This document shows positions 54,667-63,703 of a DNA stretch of 64,000 nt, piece by piece. A program made the translations under genes and the position numbers. This stretch comes from Nocardia beijingensis NBRC 16342 (GTDB lineage: Bacteria > Actinomycetota > Actinomycetes > Mycobacteriales > Mycobacteriaceae), in contig NZ_BDBC01000002.1 in assembly GCF_001612785.1 (NCBI RefSeq), forward strand, positions 51,536 to 115,535. The letters run 5' to 3'. Each line of letters opens with the position of its first letter. The stretch's first letter is position 1. Below the pieces are notes generated by a model. It was not told the DNA's origin and did not search any database. It saw nothing but the letters and a program-made list of their open reading frames with translations.

Positions 54667-55655
54667 TGACTGCTCCGGAATTGCTGAACGAACCCTTCGG
54701 CACACCGCCCTCGGCGCGCCGTGGTGTGCCCGGCCTCCGGCTGTTCGCGCTGACCGCCGGTTTGCAGCGTGCGACGCTGATCCTCGGGCTCGTCCTGGTC
54801 GGTCTCTTCGTCGTCGCGGCTGTCTTCGCTCCGTTGATCGCGCCGTACGGATTCGCCCAGAGCGCCTCCGACGGCGTCGATTTCGTGCGCCAGCAGGCGC
54901 CGTCGGCCGAGCACTGGTTCGGCACATCGGTGCGCGGGGAAGACGTGTTCTCCCGGGTGGTCTACGGCGCGCGGACGGCACTGTGGGTGATCGCGATCTC
55001 GCTGGTGCTCGCGCTGTTGATCGGGGTGCCGCTCGGACTGCTGTCCGGCTATGTCGGCCGGTGGCCGGACCGGTTGCTCGTGCTGTTCATGGACGCGATG
55101 TACGCCTTCCCGACGCTGCTGCTCGCGATCGTGGTGTCCATCGTGGTCGCGGGCGGACGCTCGACCAGCCTGGGCGGTGTGCTGTCCGCCGCGGTGGCGA
55201 TCACGGCGGTCTTCGTCCCGCAGTACTTCCGGGTGGTGCGCAACGCGACCGTGGCCGTGAAGCAGGAGCCGTACGTCGACGCGGCCCGGGTGACCGGCGC
55301 GTCGACCGCGCGCATCCTGTTCCGGCACATCCTGGCCAATGTCACCCAATCGCTGCCGGTGATCATCACGCTCAACGGGTCCGAGGCCATCCTCACCCTG
55401 GCCGGCCTGGGGTTCCTCGGTTTCGGCATCGAGCCGACCCAGGCCGCGGAGTGGGGTTTCGACCTGAACAAAGCGTTGCCGGACGTGTCCAACGGCATCT
55501 GGTGGACCGGCGTCTTCCCCGGTGTCGCCATCGTGCTCGTCGTGCTCGGCATGACCTTGGTCGGCGAGAGTCTCAACGAAGTGCTGAACCCGGTCCTACG
55601 CACCCGTCGCGCGGCGGCGGCCGGGCCCGCCGGGAAGGACGCGACCGATGCCTGA
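54666..55655 (+). CDS. ABC transporter permease, DppC type
   Basis: 329 residues with six helices. HWFGTSVRGEDVFSRVVYGART is the usual DppC entry motif, and EPYVDAARVTGASTARILFRHILAN forms the EAA coupling loop. Ends with WWTGVFPGVAIVLVVLG. Starts with TGATG overlap after the DppB-type gene. Pairs with it as heterodimeric channel. Confidence 0.93.
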   Translation: MTAPELLNEPFGTPPSARRGVPGLRLFALTAGLQRATLILGLVLVGLFVVAAVFAPLIAPYGFAQSASDGVDFVRQQAPSAEHWFGTSVRGEDVFSRVVYGARTALWVIAISLVLALLIGVPLGLLSGYVGRWPDRLLVLFMDAMYAFPTLLLAIVVSIVVAGGRSTSLGGVLSAAVAITAVFVPQYFRVVRNATVAVKQEPYVDAARVTGASTARILFRHILANVTQSLPVIITLNGSEAILTLAGLGFLGFGIEPTQAAEWGFDLNKALPDVSNGIWWTGVFPGVAIVLVVLGMTLVGESLNEVLNPVLRTRRAAAAGPAGKDATDA

Positions 55656-57336
55656 GTCATCCGCGGCGGACCGGGGCCGTCCCGCCCTGTCCATCGAGTC
55701 GTTGTCGGTCACCTTCGCCACCGACTCGGGGCCGGTGCACGCGGTCACCGACGTCTCCTATGAGGTCTATCCCGGCGAAGTGCTGGCCATTGTCGGGGAG
55801 TCCGGTTCGGGCAAGTCGGTGAGCTCGCGCACGGCGATGGGATTGCTGCCGGAGACGGCCACGGTGCGCGGCCTGGTCACCCTGGGCGCCGAGCAGGTCA
55901 CCGCGATGAACGATCGGCAACTCACCGCGTTGCGCGGCGGCGCGATCTCGATGGTGTTCCAGGAACCCGGCCTGGCCCTGGACCCGCTGTTCACCGTCGG
56001 CTTCCAGATCGGGGAGGCGCTGCGCGCCCACACGGATCTGTCCAAGAAGGCCGCCAAGGCGCGGGCGGTGGAATTGCTGCGGCTGGTCGGGCTGCCCGAT
56101 CCGGAGCACCGGGTGGACTACTACCCGCATCAGCTCTCCGGCGGACAGAAACAACGCGTGATGATCGCCATCGCCATCGCCTGCGAGCCGAAGGTGATCA
56201 TCGCCGACGAACCGACCACGGCGCTGGACGTCACGGTGCAGGCCGAGATCCTGGCCCTGCTGCGGGACCTGCGCGACCGGATCGGCAGTGCGATCGTGCT
56301 GATCACCCACAACATGGGTGTGGTCGCCGACATCGCCGACCGAGTGGTGGTGATGCGCGACGGCGCGGTGGTCGAGCAGGCGCCGGTGGAGGAGCTGTTC
56401 GCCCGTCCCACGGCCGACTACACCCGCGCCCTGCTGGCCGCGGTACCGCACCTGGGCACCGAGCAGATCGAGCACGGTCCGCCCGGAACCACCGAGACCC
56501 AAGGCGACCCGGTGCTCGAGGTCCGGGATCTCGTGGTCGAATTCCCCGGCCCGTTCGGCCGGCCGCGTTTCCGCGCCGTGGACGGCGTGAGCCTGCGCAT
56601 CGGCCCCGGCGAGACGCTCGGCCTGGTCGGTGAGTCCGGATCGGGCAAGTCCACCATCGGCCGCTGCGTCGCGGCGCTGCAACGGCCGACCTCGGGGACG
56701 GTGCGGGTGCGCGGGCAGGACATCGTGGGGCTGTCCCCGCGCAAGCTGCGACCGATCCGGCGGCGCTTCGGGTTCGTCTTCCAGGATCCGGCCAGTTCGC
56801 TGAACCCCCGCCTCACCGTCGGCGAGTGCGTGGCAGAACCGCTGCTCGTGCACAAGGCGGGAAGCGCGGCGGAGATTCGCGCCAGGGTGCGCAGGCTGCT
56901 CGACGACGTGCGGTTGCCCGCCGGCGCCGAACGCCGCTACCCGCACGAGTTGTCCGGCGGCCAGCGTCAGCGGGCCAGCCTGGCCCGCGCCCTGATCCTC
57001 GACCCGGACCTGCTGGTCGCCGACGAACCGACCAGCGCCTTGGACGTCTCGGTGCAGGCGGCGGTGCTGGAACTGTTCGGTGAGCTGCAACGCGAATGCG
57101 GCTGGGCCTGCCTGTTCATCAGCCACGACTTGGCGGTGGTCGACCAGCTCGCCGACCGGATCACGGTGCTGCGCGACGGCGCGGTGGTCGAAGAGGGCGA
57201 TCGAAACAGCATCCTGCGCGCGCCACGCGAGCAGTACACCCGCCGCTTGGTCGCCGCGGTACCGGTGCCGGATCCGGTGCGGCAACGCCACCGCAGGGCG
57301 CGAGCGGCGGGGCTCGATGGCGACGAGACGGACTGA
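55648..57336 (+). CDS. Fused double ABC ATPase, DppD-DppF type
   Basis: 562 residues containing two complete ATPase domains. Domain 1: Walker A GESGSGKS, signature LSGGQKQRVMIAIA, Walker B VIIADEPTTALD. Domain 2 from about residue 290: GESGSGKSTIGR, LSGGQRQRASLARAL, LLVADEPTSALD. Fusion of the two normally separate subunits is common in actinobacteria. It overlaps the DppC-type stop by eight bases and is followed by a terminator hairpin. Confidence 0.95.
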   Translation: MPESSAADRGRPALSIESLSVTFATDSGPVHAVTDVSYEVYPGEVLAIVGESGSGKSVSSRTAMGLLPETATVRGLVTLGAEQVTAMNDRQLTALRGGAISMVFQEPGLALDPLFTVGFQIGEALRAHTDLSKKAAKARAVELLRLVGLPDPEHRVDYYPHQLSGGQKQRVMIAIAIACEPKVIIADEPTTALDVTVQAEILALLRDLRDRIGSAIVLITHNMGVVADIADRVVVMRDGAVVEQAPVEELFARPTADYTRALLAAVPHLGTEQIEHGPPGTTETQGDPVLEVRDLVVEFPGPFGRPRFRAVDGVSLRIGPGETLGLVGESGSGKSTIGRCVAALQRPTSGTVRVRGQDIVGLSPRKLRPIRRRFGFVFQDPASSLNPRLTVGECVAEPLLVHKAGSAAEIRARVRRLLDDVRLPAGAERRYPHELSGGQRQRASLARALILDPDLLVADEPTSALDVSVQAAVLELFGELQRECGWACLFISHDLAVVDQLADRITVLRDGAVVEEGDRNSILRAPREQYTRRLVAAVPVPDPVRQRHRRARAAGLDGDETD

Positions 57337-57350
57337 TCGTCCGCTTTACG

Positions 57351-57386
57351 GTTGGCTCTGCCCTATTGTCAAGAGGGCGAGCCAAC
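57351..57386. terminator. Terminator hairpin of the peptide-importer operon
   Basis: GTTGGCTC plus GCCCT pair with AGGGC plus GAGCCAAC, 13 bp with one bulged T and a nine-base loop, 14 bases after the ATPase stop. It separates the transporter operon from purM. Confidence 0.7.
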
Positions 57387-57466
57387 ACCGGTGCGGGGTC
57401 GTTATCCCGCTCCGGTAGCGTGAGCAGGCATCTATCCGCCGATTCGGTTTGGAGCTTTCCCCGAAA

Positions 57467-58543
57467 ATGACTGAACAGACCCCCAGTGGTGGTGCCTCGT
57501 ACGCCGCGGCAGGCGTGGACATCGAGGCAGGTGACCGCGCAGTCGAGTTGTTCGGGCCATTGGCGAAGAAGGCGACCCGGCCCGAGGTCCAAGGCGGCCT
57601 CGGCGGCTTCGCCGGGCTGTTCGCGCTCAAGGGCGGCTACCGCGAACCGTTGCTGGCGGCCTCCACCGACGGCGTCGGCACCAAGATCGCGGTGGCGCAG
57701 GCGATGGACAAACACGACACGGTCGGCCTCGACCTGGTCGCCATGGTGGTGGACGATCTCGTGGTCTGCGGCGCGGAGCCGCTGTTCCTCCAGGATTACA
57801 TCGCCATCGGCAAGGTCGTCCCGGAGAAGGTCGCCGAACTGGTCTCCGGCATCGCCGAGGGCTGTGTGCGCGCCGGATGCGCGCTGCTCGGCGGCGAGAC
57901 CGCCGAGCATCCCGGGCTGATGGACCCGGACGACTACGACCTGTCCGCGACCGGCGTCGGCGTGGTCGAAGCCGACGCGGTGCTCGGGCCGGACCGGGTC
58001 CGTCCCGGCGACGTGGTGATCGCCATGGGCTCCTCCGGACTGCACTCCAACGGCTACAGCCTGGCCCGCAAGGTGCTGCTCGAGATCGACCGCATGTCGC
58101 TCACGGGCCACGTCGAGGAATTCGGCCGCACCCTGGGCGAGGAACTGCTCGAGCCGACCAGGATCTACGCCAAGGACTGCCTCGCGCTGATCGCCGAGAC
58201 CGATGTCCGCACCTTCGCCCACGTCACCGGCGGTGGCCTGGCGGCGAACCTGGCCAGGGTGCTGCCCGCGGGCATGATGGCCGAGCTGGATCGCGGCACC
58301 TGGAACCCGGCGCCGGTGTTCAAGATGATCGCCCAGCGCGGCCGGGTGGAGCGGCCCGAGATGGAGAAGACGTTCAACATGGGCGTCGGCATGGTCGCCG
58401 TCGTCGCGCCGGAGGACGTGGACCGGGCGCTGGCGGTGCTGACCGCACGGCACATCGAATGCTGGACGCTGGGGACGGTCAAGAAGGCCAAGGACGCCGA
58501 CGCCGTGCGCGCCGTCCTGGTCGGTGAGCATCCGCGGTTCTGA
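57467..58543 (+). CDS. purM: Phosphoribosylformylglycinamidine cyclo-ligase
   Basis: 358-residue AIR synthetase. ASYAAAGVDIEAGDRAVEL, the glycine-rich STDGVGTKIAVAQAM, DLVAMVVDDLVVCGAEPLFLQDY and HVTGGGLAANLARVLP are diagnostic. ATG at 57467 gives usual length. The 80 bases before it after the terminator presumably hold its promoter, so purM is transcribed separately from purF. Confidence 0.97.
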   Translation: MTEQTPSGGASYAAAGVDIEAGDRAVELFGPLAKKATRPEVQGGLGGFAGLFALKGGYREPLLAASTDGVGTKIAVAQAMDKHDTVGLDLVAMVVDDLVVCGAEPLFLQDYIAIGKVVPEKVAELVSGIAEGCVRAGCALLGGETAEHPGLMDPDDYDLSATGVGVVEADAVLGPDRVRPGDVVIAMGSSGLHSNGYSLARKVLLEIDRMSLTGHVEEFGRTLGEELLEPTRIYAKDCLALIAETDVRTFAHVTGGGLAANLARVLPAGMMAELDRGTWNPAPVFKMIAQRGRVERPEMEKTFNMGVGMVAVVAPEDVDRALAVLTARHIECWTLGTVKKAKDADAVRAVLVGEHPRF

Positions 58544-58563
58544 TCCGCGGCGAAGACACGTCA

Positions 58564-58594
58564 GAGTCCCGCATCCTCATGCGATGCGGGACTC
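58564..58594. terminator. 12-bp perfect hairpin after purM
   Basis: GAGTCCCGCATC pairs with GATGCGGGACTC over a seven-base loop, 20 bases after the purM stop. It is the first of two consecutive hairpins in this convergent gap. Confidence 0.7.
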
Positions 58595-58642
58595 CGGTGT
58601 GTTGCAAGCCTTTTCGGCGCCAGAGACGTCAACCCGCGACAA

Positions 58643-58681
58643 CGCCCGAAGGGGGAGGCCCGTCGGCCTCCCCCTTCGGCG
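58643..58681. terminator. Second long hairpin before the DUF3073 stop
   Basis: CGCCCGAAGGGGGAGGCC pairs with GGCCTCCCCCTTCGGCG, 17 bp with one bulged C and a CGTC loop, ending ten bases before the DUF3073 stop. Most likely terminates the minus-strand gene and backs up the purM terminator. Confidence 0.7.
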
Positions 58682-58691
58682 TAAATCCGAG

Positions 58692-58898
58692 TCAGCGGCG
58701 CCAGTCGTCGTAGTCGTCCTCGTCCCAGCGGGACAAGGAGTCGTCCGCGTCGTGCTCATCGGACAGCACACCACCCCGCTGGGAGTTGGGGCTTCCCGAA
58801 AGCTCGCGCTGAAGGCTCGCGAAGTCGGTCGTGGGCGAGCTGTACTTCAGCTCGCGTGCGACCTTGGTCTGCTTTGCCTTAGCCCGGCCACGGCCCAT
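58692..58898 (-). CDS. DUF3073 family small protein
   Basis: 68 residues, MGRGRAKAKQTKVARELKY at the start and the acidic DEHDADDSLSRWDEDDYDD near the end. This is the actinobacterial DUF3073 family, found beside purM also in M. tuberculosis (Rv0810c). Basic N-terminus and acidic C-terminus suggest nucleic-acid or ribosome contact, but function is unknown. The AT-rich TTAATACTC stretch upstream may hold its promoter. Confidence 0.93.
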   Translation of the reverse strand: MGRGRAKAKQTKVARELKYSSPTTDFASLQRELSGSPNSQRGGVLSDEHDADDSLSRWDEDDYDDWRR

Positions 58899-59073
58899 GG
58901 CTGACCCCCTCGCGTCACAGCGGGGCGGCCTGGGGTTTGGTGGCGGCCCCGTTCGAATTAATACTCTTCCTGACAGACACTTTAGCGTGTGTCCGGCGGT
59001 CTCGCTTCCAGGAGTGGGTGAAGAACTCGGGAACCGGTGCCGTTTGCCCGCTTGTCGCCCTGCCGTGGAATAC

Positions 59074-60027
59074 CTAGAGCACGCCGGGTATCGCGCGAAT
59101 CACACCCACTCGGGCGCCTCCGCCGAGCACCGCAGGGGCCGCCAGCTCCGCGTGCGCATCGGTCCACTCGATTCCCATCCGGTGCAGAATCGCCAGCGTC
59201 AGCGGCATTCGCGCGCGGTCGTGCCCGTCTTCGATCTTGTACGCGAAAGCCGATCCGTCCGGCAGCGCACCCGCGTGCACGCCGTCGGCGCCGATCTTGC
59301 ACACCAGCCCCGGAGTGGCCCGCATGGTCAGAAGATCGGGCGCGTTCGTGCCGGAAATCACTCGCGGGTGCGCGCGCACCGCGTCGGCGACCCGGCGTTC
59401 CGGGCTCCCCGGCTCGGCCGTGGCCATGGCCGAGAACACCCGCGCGAGGTTGACCAGGGAAACCGGGATGATCGGCAATCCGCAGCCGTCGATGCCGAGA
59501 TCGGCTTCCGGCTCGCCGGTCAGATCGGCCACGGTCGCGATCACCGCGCGCTGCAGCGGATGCGCCCCGTCCTGGTAGCCCTCGGTTGGCCAGCCGTTGA
59601 TCGCACACGTCGCGAGCATCGCCGCGTGCTTGCCCGAGCAGTTCATGTAGATGGGATGCGGTTGCCCTCCGCCGGAAAGCAGCGCGGTGCGGGCGCCCTC
59701 GTCGTACGGGAGATCGGCCGGGCAGGCCAAGGACGATTCGGGCAGGCCGAACCGGTCCAGCAGCCTGCGGACCAGCGCGACATGGTCGGGCTCGCCGTAG
59801 TGCGATGCCGTGGCGATGGCGAGTTCGGCGTCGTCGATCGGCTCGAAACCATTGCGCAGCAAGGTGATCGCCTGCATCGGCTTGTTGGTCGAGCGCGGGA
59901 AGATCGGCAGATGCACTTCGCCGAGCGCGAGGGTGGGCTCGCCCGCGGCGTCGAGCACCACCACCGAGCCGCGGTGCACGCATTCGCGGAAGCCGGAGCG
60001 GACCACCTCGACCAGTTCCACACTCAC
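59074..60027 (-). CDS. Asparaginase (PF06089 type)
   Basis: 317-residue asparaginase-like protein of the L-asparaginase II family, structurally of the Ntn or serine-lactamase type: ECVHRGSVVVLDAAGEPTLALGE, IFPRSTNKPMQAI with STNK, MNCSGKHAAMLATC, DGCGLPIIPVSL. GTG at 60027 overlaps the MOSC gene stop in GTGA, so the two are coupled. The predicted role is amide hydrolysis of asparagine; family members are little studied. Confidence 0.85.
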   Translation of the reverse strand: MSVELVEVVRSGFRECVHRGSVVVLDAAGEPTLALGEVHLPIFPRSTNKPMQAITLLRNGFEPIDDAELAIATASHYGEPDHVALVRRLLDRFGLPESSLACPADLPYDEGARTALLSGGGQPHPIYMNCSGKHAAMLATCAINGWPTEGYQDGAHPLQRAVIATVADLTGEPEADLGIDGCGLPIIPVSLVNLARVFSAMATAEPGSPERRVADAVRAHPRVISGTNAPDLLTMRATPGLVCKIGADGVHAGALPDGSAFAYKIEDGHDRARMPLTLAILHRMGIEWTDAHAELAAPAVLGGGARVGVIRAIPGVL

Positions 60028-60740
60028 GATTTCGCTCCCGTGCCGATGTCGTCGGTGCTTGCTGTCACGTGGCGGTGCGCGGCGGCGCGCGCGGCGTTGC
60101 CATGCCTGCGCGCGTGTCGGGCCACCTGCATGCGCACGTCGTCGGAGATGGTCGGCTCGTCGGCGAGCAGGATCGCCAACAGGTCCGGATCGGCGCCGGT
60201 GAACAGGTCGCGGACGGTGATGCCGTGCTCGGGGACGTGCACCACCGAGATCCGGTCGCCGGCTCCGATCGTGCCCTCGGTGAGCACCCGCAGGTAGGCG
60301 CCGGTGTCGCTGCGCAGGGCGAACCGTTTGACCCACTGCTGCTCGCCGCTCCAGTGCTGGAAGGTGCCGCACGGCACGCGCGGAGCGCTCACCTCGAGCA
60401 AGGTGTCGCCGACCGACCAGCGCGCGCCGATCACCGAGTCGCTGACCGGAAGGCCACGCACGCGCAAGTTTTCGCCGAACCAGCCCGCGGGCAGTTCCCG
60501 GCCGAGCTCGGTGCCCCAGCGGCGGGCGTCCTCGTCGGCGTAGGCGTACACGGCCTGGTGCACGCCACCGTGGTCCTTGGTGTTGCAGACGTGATCGCCG
60601 TCCAAGCCGAGGGCGCGCACCGGGACCCGTCTCGCGACCGGCCGCTTGTCGATGGCGCTGCGACCGACGCGTCCCGGCACTTCGATATCGGCGTGCACGA
60701 CGCACGCAGCGAGCACCTCTCCGGAATCACCGACGCGCAT
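60024..60740 (-). CDS. MOSC domain protein (YiiM-like)
   Basis: 238 residues. MOSC domain at about residues 30-160 (DGDHVCNTKDHGGVHQAVYAY, FGENLRVRG, conserved Cys in VSAPRVPCGTFQHW) plus a C-terminal three-helix domain as in YiiM. MOSC proteins handle molybdenum-cofactor sulfur or reduce N-hydroxylated compounds. Translationally coupled to the asparaginase gene downstream. Confidence 0.9.
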   Translation of the reverse strand: MRVGDSGEVLAACVVHADIEVPGRVGRSAIDKRPVARRVPVRALGLDGDHVCNTKDHGGVHQAVYAYADEDARRWGTELGRELPAGWFGENLRVRGLPVSDSVIGARWSVGDTLLEVSAPRVPCGTFQHWSGEQQWVKRFALRSDTGAYLRVLTEGTIGAGDRISVVHVPEHGITVRDLFTGADPDLLAILLADEPTISDDVRMQVARHARRHGNAARAAAHRHVTASTDDIGTGAKS

Positions 60741-60841
60741 GAACGGCGCTCCTCTCGTCTGGAATGGGGAGCTCGGCGTTGAGCAAGGGTGCGGATGTCG
60801 GCCGAGGGAAGGCCCCCGCCCGCCGGTCGTCGGTCAACAGG

Positions 60842-61948
60842 TCAGCGCCCGCGCAGCCGGTCGACCGCGAGACGGCCCGCCTGCGGTTCGTCGTCGGCGG
60901 GCACCGAATCGGGATCGATGGACGCCGCGACCGGACCCGCGACCAGCGCGGCGTCGGCCGGGACCGCGCGCTTGATCAGCGCTAGGGCGATCGGGCCCAG
61001 TTCGTAGTGGTCGACGACCGTGCCGAGCCTGCCGACCGCGCGACCGCCCGCGGTGACGTCGTCGCCGGTGGCCGGGCGCTCGTCCGCCGAGCCGTCCAGG
61101 TGCAGCAGCAACAGGTGCCGCGGCGGCTTGCCGAGATTGTGCACCCTGGCCACGGTCTCCTGGCCGCGGTAGCAGCCCTTGTCCAGGTGCACGGCTCCGT
61201 GTTCGGCGACGCCGCCGATCCAGCGGGCCTCGTGCGGGATGGTCCGCTCGTCGGTGTCCAGTCCGATACGCGGACGCACGGCCGCGACCCGCAACGCCTC
61301 GAACGCCCACATTCCGGCGGGGACGGCGCCCGCCGCGGTGAGCCGGTCCCACAGGCCGGTCAGCTGGTCACGGGGGACGACCAGATCGAAGGAGTCGGCC
61401 GTCGGCCACGGCATCCGGCGCAGGAATCCGCCGCCGGGCAGCGCGGTGGCCTCGTACACCCCGGGAAGGGCGGTGATGGCGAGCGTCTCGGTCAGCGCGG
61501 CCACTCCGGGGCCGAGCAGGCTCAGCACCGCGTGGTCGGCGGCCTCCGGTTTGGCATCGGCCCAGAAGACCATCTTCTGCAGGAACGCGAGCAGGTCCGG
61601 TCCGCGCTCGGCCTCGGTATCGATCCAGACGGCGCCGTCCAGTTCGGTGAGCACGAAGTGATGCTGGACCCGGCCGTTCAGATCGAGGTCGAGATTCTCG
61701 GCGGACCGCCCGTCGCCCAGCGCGGCGACATGCTGGCTGGAGATGGTGTGCAACCAGGTGAGCCGCTCCCCGCCGGTGATGCGAAGAACGAATCGGTGCG
61801 ACCGGTCGATGATCGCGGCGCGCTGCACCGCCGCGCGCTGCTCGCCGAACGGATCGCCGTAGTGCCAGGCGACGGCGGCGTCGGGCGAGCCGGCCGCTCC
61901 CGCGACGGCTCCCGACACAGTGAGGATGGGGCTGGGCGCAACGACCAC
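60842..61948 (-). CDS. YgfZ/GcvT-like folate-binding protein
   Basis: 368 residues. Aminomethyltransferase-like fold; signature DKGCYRGQETVARVHNLGK matches the YgfZ K-G-C-Y-x-G-Q-E motif, used in tetrahydrofolate-dependent Fe-S cluster assembly or repair. WHYGDPFGEQRAAVQRAAIIDRSHR begins the domain and is cited in part. GTG at 61948 has AGAGG five bases upstream; GTG at 61954 is the alternative. Same position as Rv0811c; divergent from the PabC-like gene. Confidence 0.9.
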   Translation of the reverse strand: MVVAPSPILTVSGAVAGAAGSPDAAVAWHYGDPFGEQRAAVQRAAIIDRSHRFVLRITGGERLTWLHTISSQHVAALGDGRSAENLDLDLNGRVQHHFVLTELDGAVWIDTEAERGPDLLAFLQKMVFWADAKPEAADHAVLSLLGPGVAALTETLAITALPGVYEATALPGGGFLRRMPWPTADSFDLVVPRDQLTGLWDRLTAAGAVPAGMWAFEALRVAAVRPRIGLDTDERTIPHEARWIGGVAEHGAVHLDKGCYRGQETVARVHNLGKPPRHLLLLHLDGSADERPATGDDVTAGGRAVGRLGTVVDHYELGPIALALIKRAVPADAALVAGPVAASIDPDSVPADDEPQAGRLAVDRLRGR

Positions 61949-62136
61949 GGACACCTCTCCCACTCTAGGCGGGGCCGCCCGGCCGTGCGCGAGCCGGGCC
62001 ACGGCGGCGCGGAACGGCATAGCGGATCGGCATTGTCCGAGCATTACGGCGGGCGTCATGGGGAGGCCACACAAAAGGTCTGGCAAAAGCGGCCGTGACA
62101 TAGGCATTGTCCGCTCACACCGCCTACGCTCGTCGC

Positions 62137-63057
62137 ATGGTGGATCGAGTTCTGGTAACTCTCGATGGCGCGGTCCGAGATGCGGATGCGCCGTTGTTGT
62201 TTGCGGACGATATTGGCGTATTGCGTGGCGACGGTGTCTTCGAAACGGTGCTCGTGCGCGCGGGAGTCGCGTGCGCGATCGAATTTCATCTAGGCAGATT
62301 GCGTCGCTCCGCACAAGCGCTCGATCTGCCCGAGCCGGAATTGGGCAAATGGCGCGAGGCGGTGGAGACCGCCGCCAAGGAGTGGGGCAGCGAACGCGAA
62401 GGCGTGATGCGGCTGGTGCTCACCCGTGGCCGCGACTCCGAGCTGGCAGGCACGCCCGACAAGGTCAAGACCGGCGACCTCGCCGCCGCCGTGCCGGTGC
62501 CGACCGCTTTCGTCCTCGTGGTGCCGGTGCCGGAGCGCGTCGAGAAGGCCCGCACCGAGGGCGTCGCCGTGGTGTCCCTGTCGCGCGGCATCTCGATCGA
62601 CCTCGCCCAGGCCGCGCCGTGGCAGCTGCTCGGGGCCAAGACGCTGTCCTACGCCACCAATATGGCCGCCCTCCGGTTCGCCGCGCGCATGGGCGCGGAC
62701 GACGTGATCTTCACCAGCACGGAGAACCGGGTGCTGGAGGGGCCGCGCTCCACCGTGGTGATCGCCCGCGACAAGCAGTTGATCACCCCGCCCGCGAAGA
62801 ACGGCGTGCTGCCCGGCGTCACCCAGCGCGCGCTGTTCGCCGAGGCCGAGAAGGCGGGCTGGAAATGCCGCTACGACTCGTTGTTCACCGCCGATCTGCT
62901 CACCTGCGACAGCATCTGGATGCTGTCGAGCATTTCGCTTGCCGCGCGGGTCAATTCGCTGGACGGCCTGCGGATGTCCGCGCCGGACAACGCCGAAGAG
63001 ATCATCGGGCTGGTCGATCGCGGCATCGAGCGAGCGGGAGCCATCGGCGACTGGTGA
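62137..63057 (+). CDS. pabC: Class IV PLP enzyme, aminodeoxychorismate lyase-like
   Basis: 306 residues, fold-type IV. The Schiff-base Lys is in QLLGAKTLSYATNMAALRF; DIGVLRGDGVFETVLVRAG starts the fold and ENRVLEGPRSTVVIARD and KNGVLPGVTQRALF complete it. Likely releases p-aminobenzoate for folate; a D-amino acid or branched-chain aminotransferase is the alternative. Its neighbour is a folate-dependent YgfZ protein, as with Rv0811c/Rv0812. Confidence 0.85.
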   Translation: MVDRVLVTLDGAVRDADAPLLFADDIGVLRGDGVFETVLVRAGVACAIEFHLGRLRRSAQALDLPEPELGKWREAVETAAKEWGSEREGVMRLVLTRGRDSELAGTPDKVKTGDLAAAVPVPTAFVLVVPVPERVEKARTEGVAVVSLSRGISIDLAQAAPWQLLGAKTLSYATNMAALRFAARMGADDVIFTSTENRVLEGPRSTVVIARDKQLITPPAKNGVLPGVTQRALFAEAEKAGWKCRYDSLFTADLLTCDSIWMLSSISLAARVNSLDGLRMSAPDNAEEIIGLVDRGIERAGAIGDW

Positions 63058-63324
63058 TGCTGTCCCGCCTCTCCGGGTCTTTAGGCCGTACTGGTTGGGA
63101 GGTGGGTGGGTTGGTCGCAGGTCCTGCGTGGGGTGCGGTGCGGGTCTTGGGCGTACCCGGTGAGTTACCCATGTGCTTGCGAGATCGGCTGTCCCGTCGG
63201 TCAGTGTGGTCGGTGGTGGCGGCTGGTCGGACCAGTCTGCTCGGTGGGGTGGACAGCGCATGGCTGGGTCGGCGTGGCGCAGCGTGAAGACGTGGCCGGT
63301 GGTGTCGGCTGGGTGGTCGGTGGT

Positions 63325-63500
63325 GTCGGCCGGTGTGATCGGGGGTCTCGGTCGGCGTGGTCGTTCGTGTCGGTCGGCGTGATCGGGGGTCTCGCTCGGC
63401 GTGATCGGGCGTGTCGGTCGGGTTGTTCGGACCGGTGTGATTGGTCGCGTCGGCCGAGGTGCTCGGTCGCGTCAGCCGGGGTGCTCGGTCGCGTTGACCG
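63325..63500. repeat. Degenerate 22-bp tandem repeat
   Basis: Units GTCGGCGTGATCGGGGGTCT plus CG (63373-63394) and CTCGGCGTGATCGGGCGTGT plus CG (63395-63416) are adjacent 22-mers, with a related one at 63351-63372. A diverged pair, AGGTGCTCGGTCGCGTCAGC plus CG and GGGTGCTCGGTCGCGTTGAC plus CG, fills 63457-63500. Roughly eight units in total. Confidence 0.75.
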
Positions 63501-63668
63501 GGCGCGGATGGCCGTGTCGTTGCCGTGATCGGCGTCGCTTCGTGATCTCCGTCCTACTCGGGCGGGCGCGGGACGGCGATGAGCACGGAAAACAGGCTGC
63601 GACAGGCGAAATCACCCCTGGTAGCGTGGCCTAGGACGCATTGTTCGCCGCCTGTTCCGGCGTAGGCT

Positions 63669-63685
63669 TACTACGACATGTAGTA
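63669..63685. promoter_or_regulatory. BlaI-like palindrome upstream of cydA
   Basis: TACTACGACATGTAGTA: arms TACTAC and GTAGTA are perfect inverted repeats with a five-base centre. It lies 18 bases before the cydA TTG. BlaI-family repressors in mycobacteria bind TACTAC...GTAGTA-type sites; assignment is by resemblance only. Confidence 0.6.
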
Positions 63686-63703
63686 GATACGCAGGAGGCC
63701 GGC

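Larger units (their letters stand above)
63058..63703. other. Long intergenic region before cydA
   Basis: 646 bases with low-complexity G/T-rich sequence. It holds a 22-bp degenerate tandem repeat (63325-63500) and a BlaI-like palindrome near the 3' end. Open frames here have strong Gly/Val/Ser/Arg bias and no recognisable protein. Confidence 0.6.

Noticed and set aside
47897..63500. CRISPR array
   Set aside because: The two tandem arrays have no constant repeat with unique spacers, and no cas genes are in the window.
63106..63528. 140-codon frame before cydA
   Set aside because: Translation follows the 22-bp G/T repeat and is low-complexity; no start signal.
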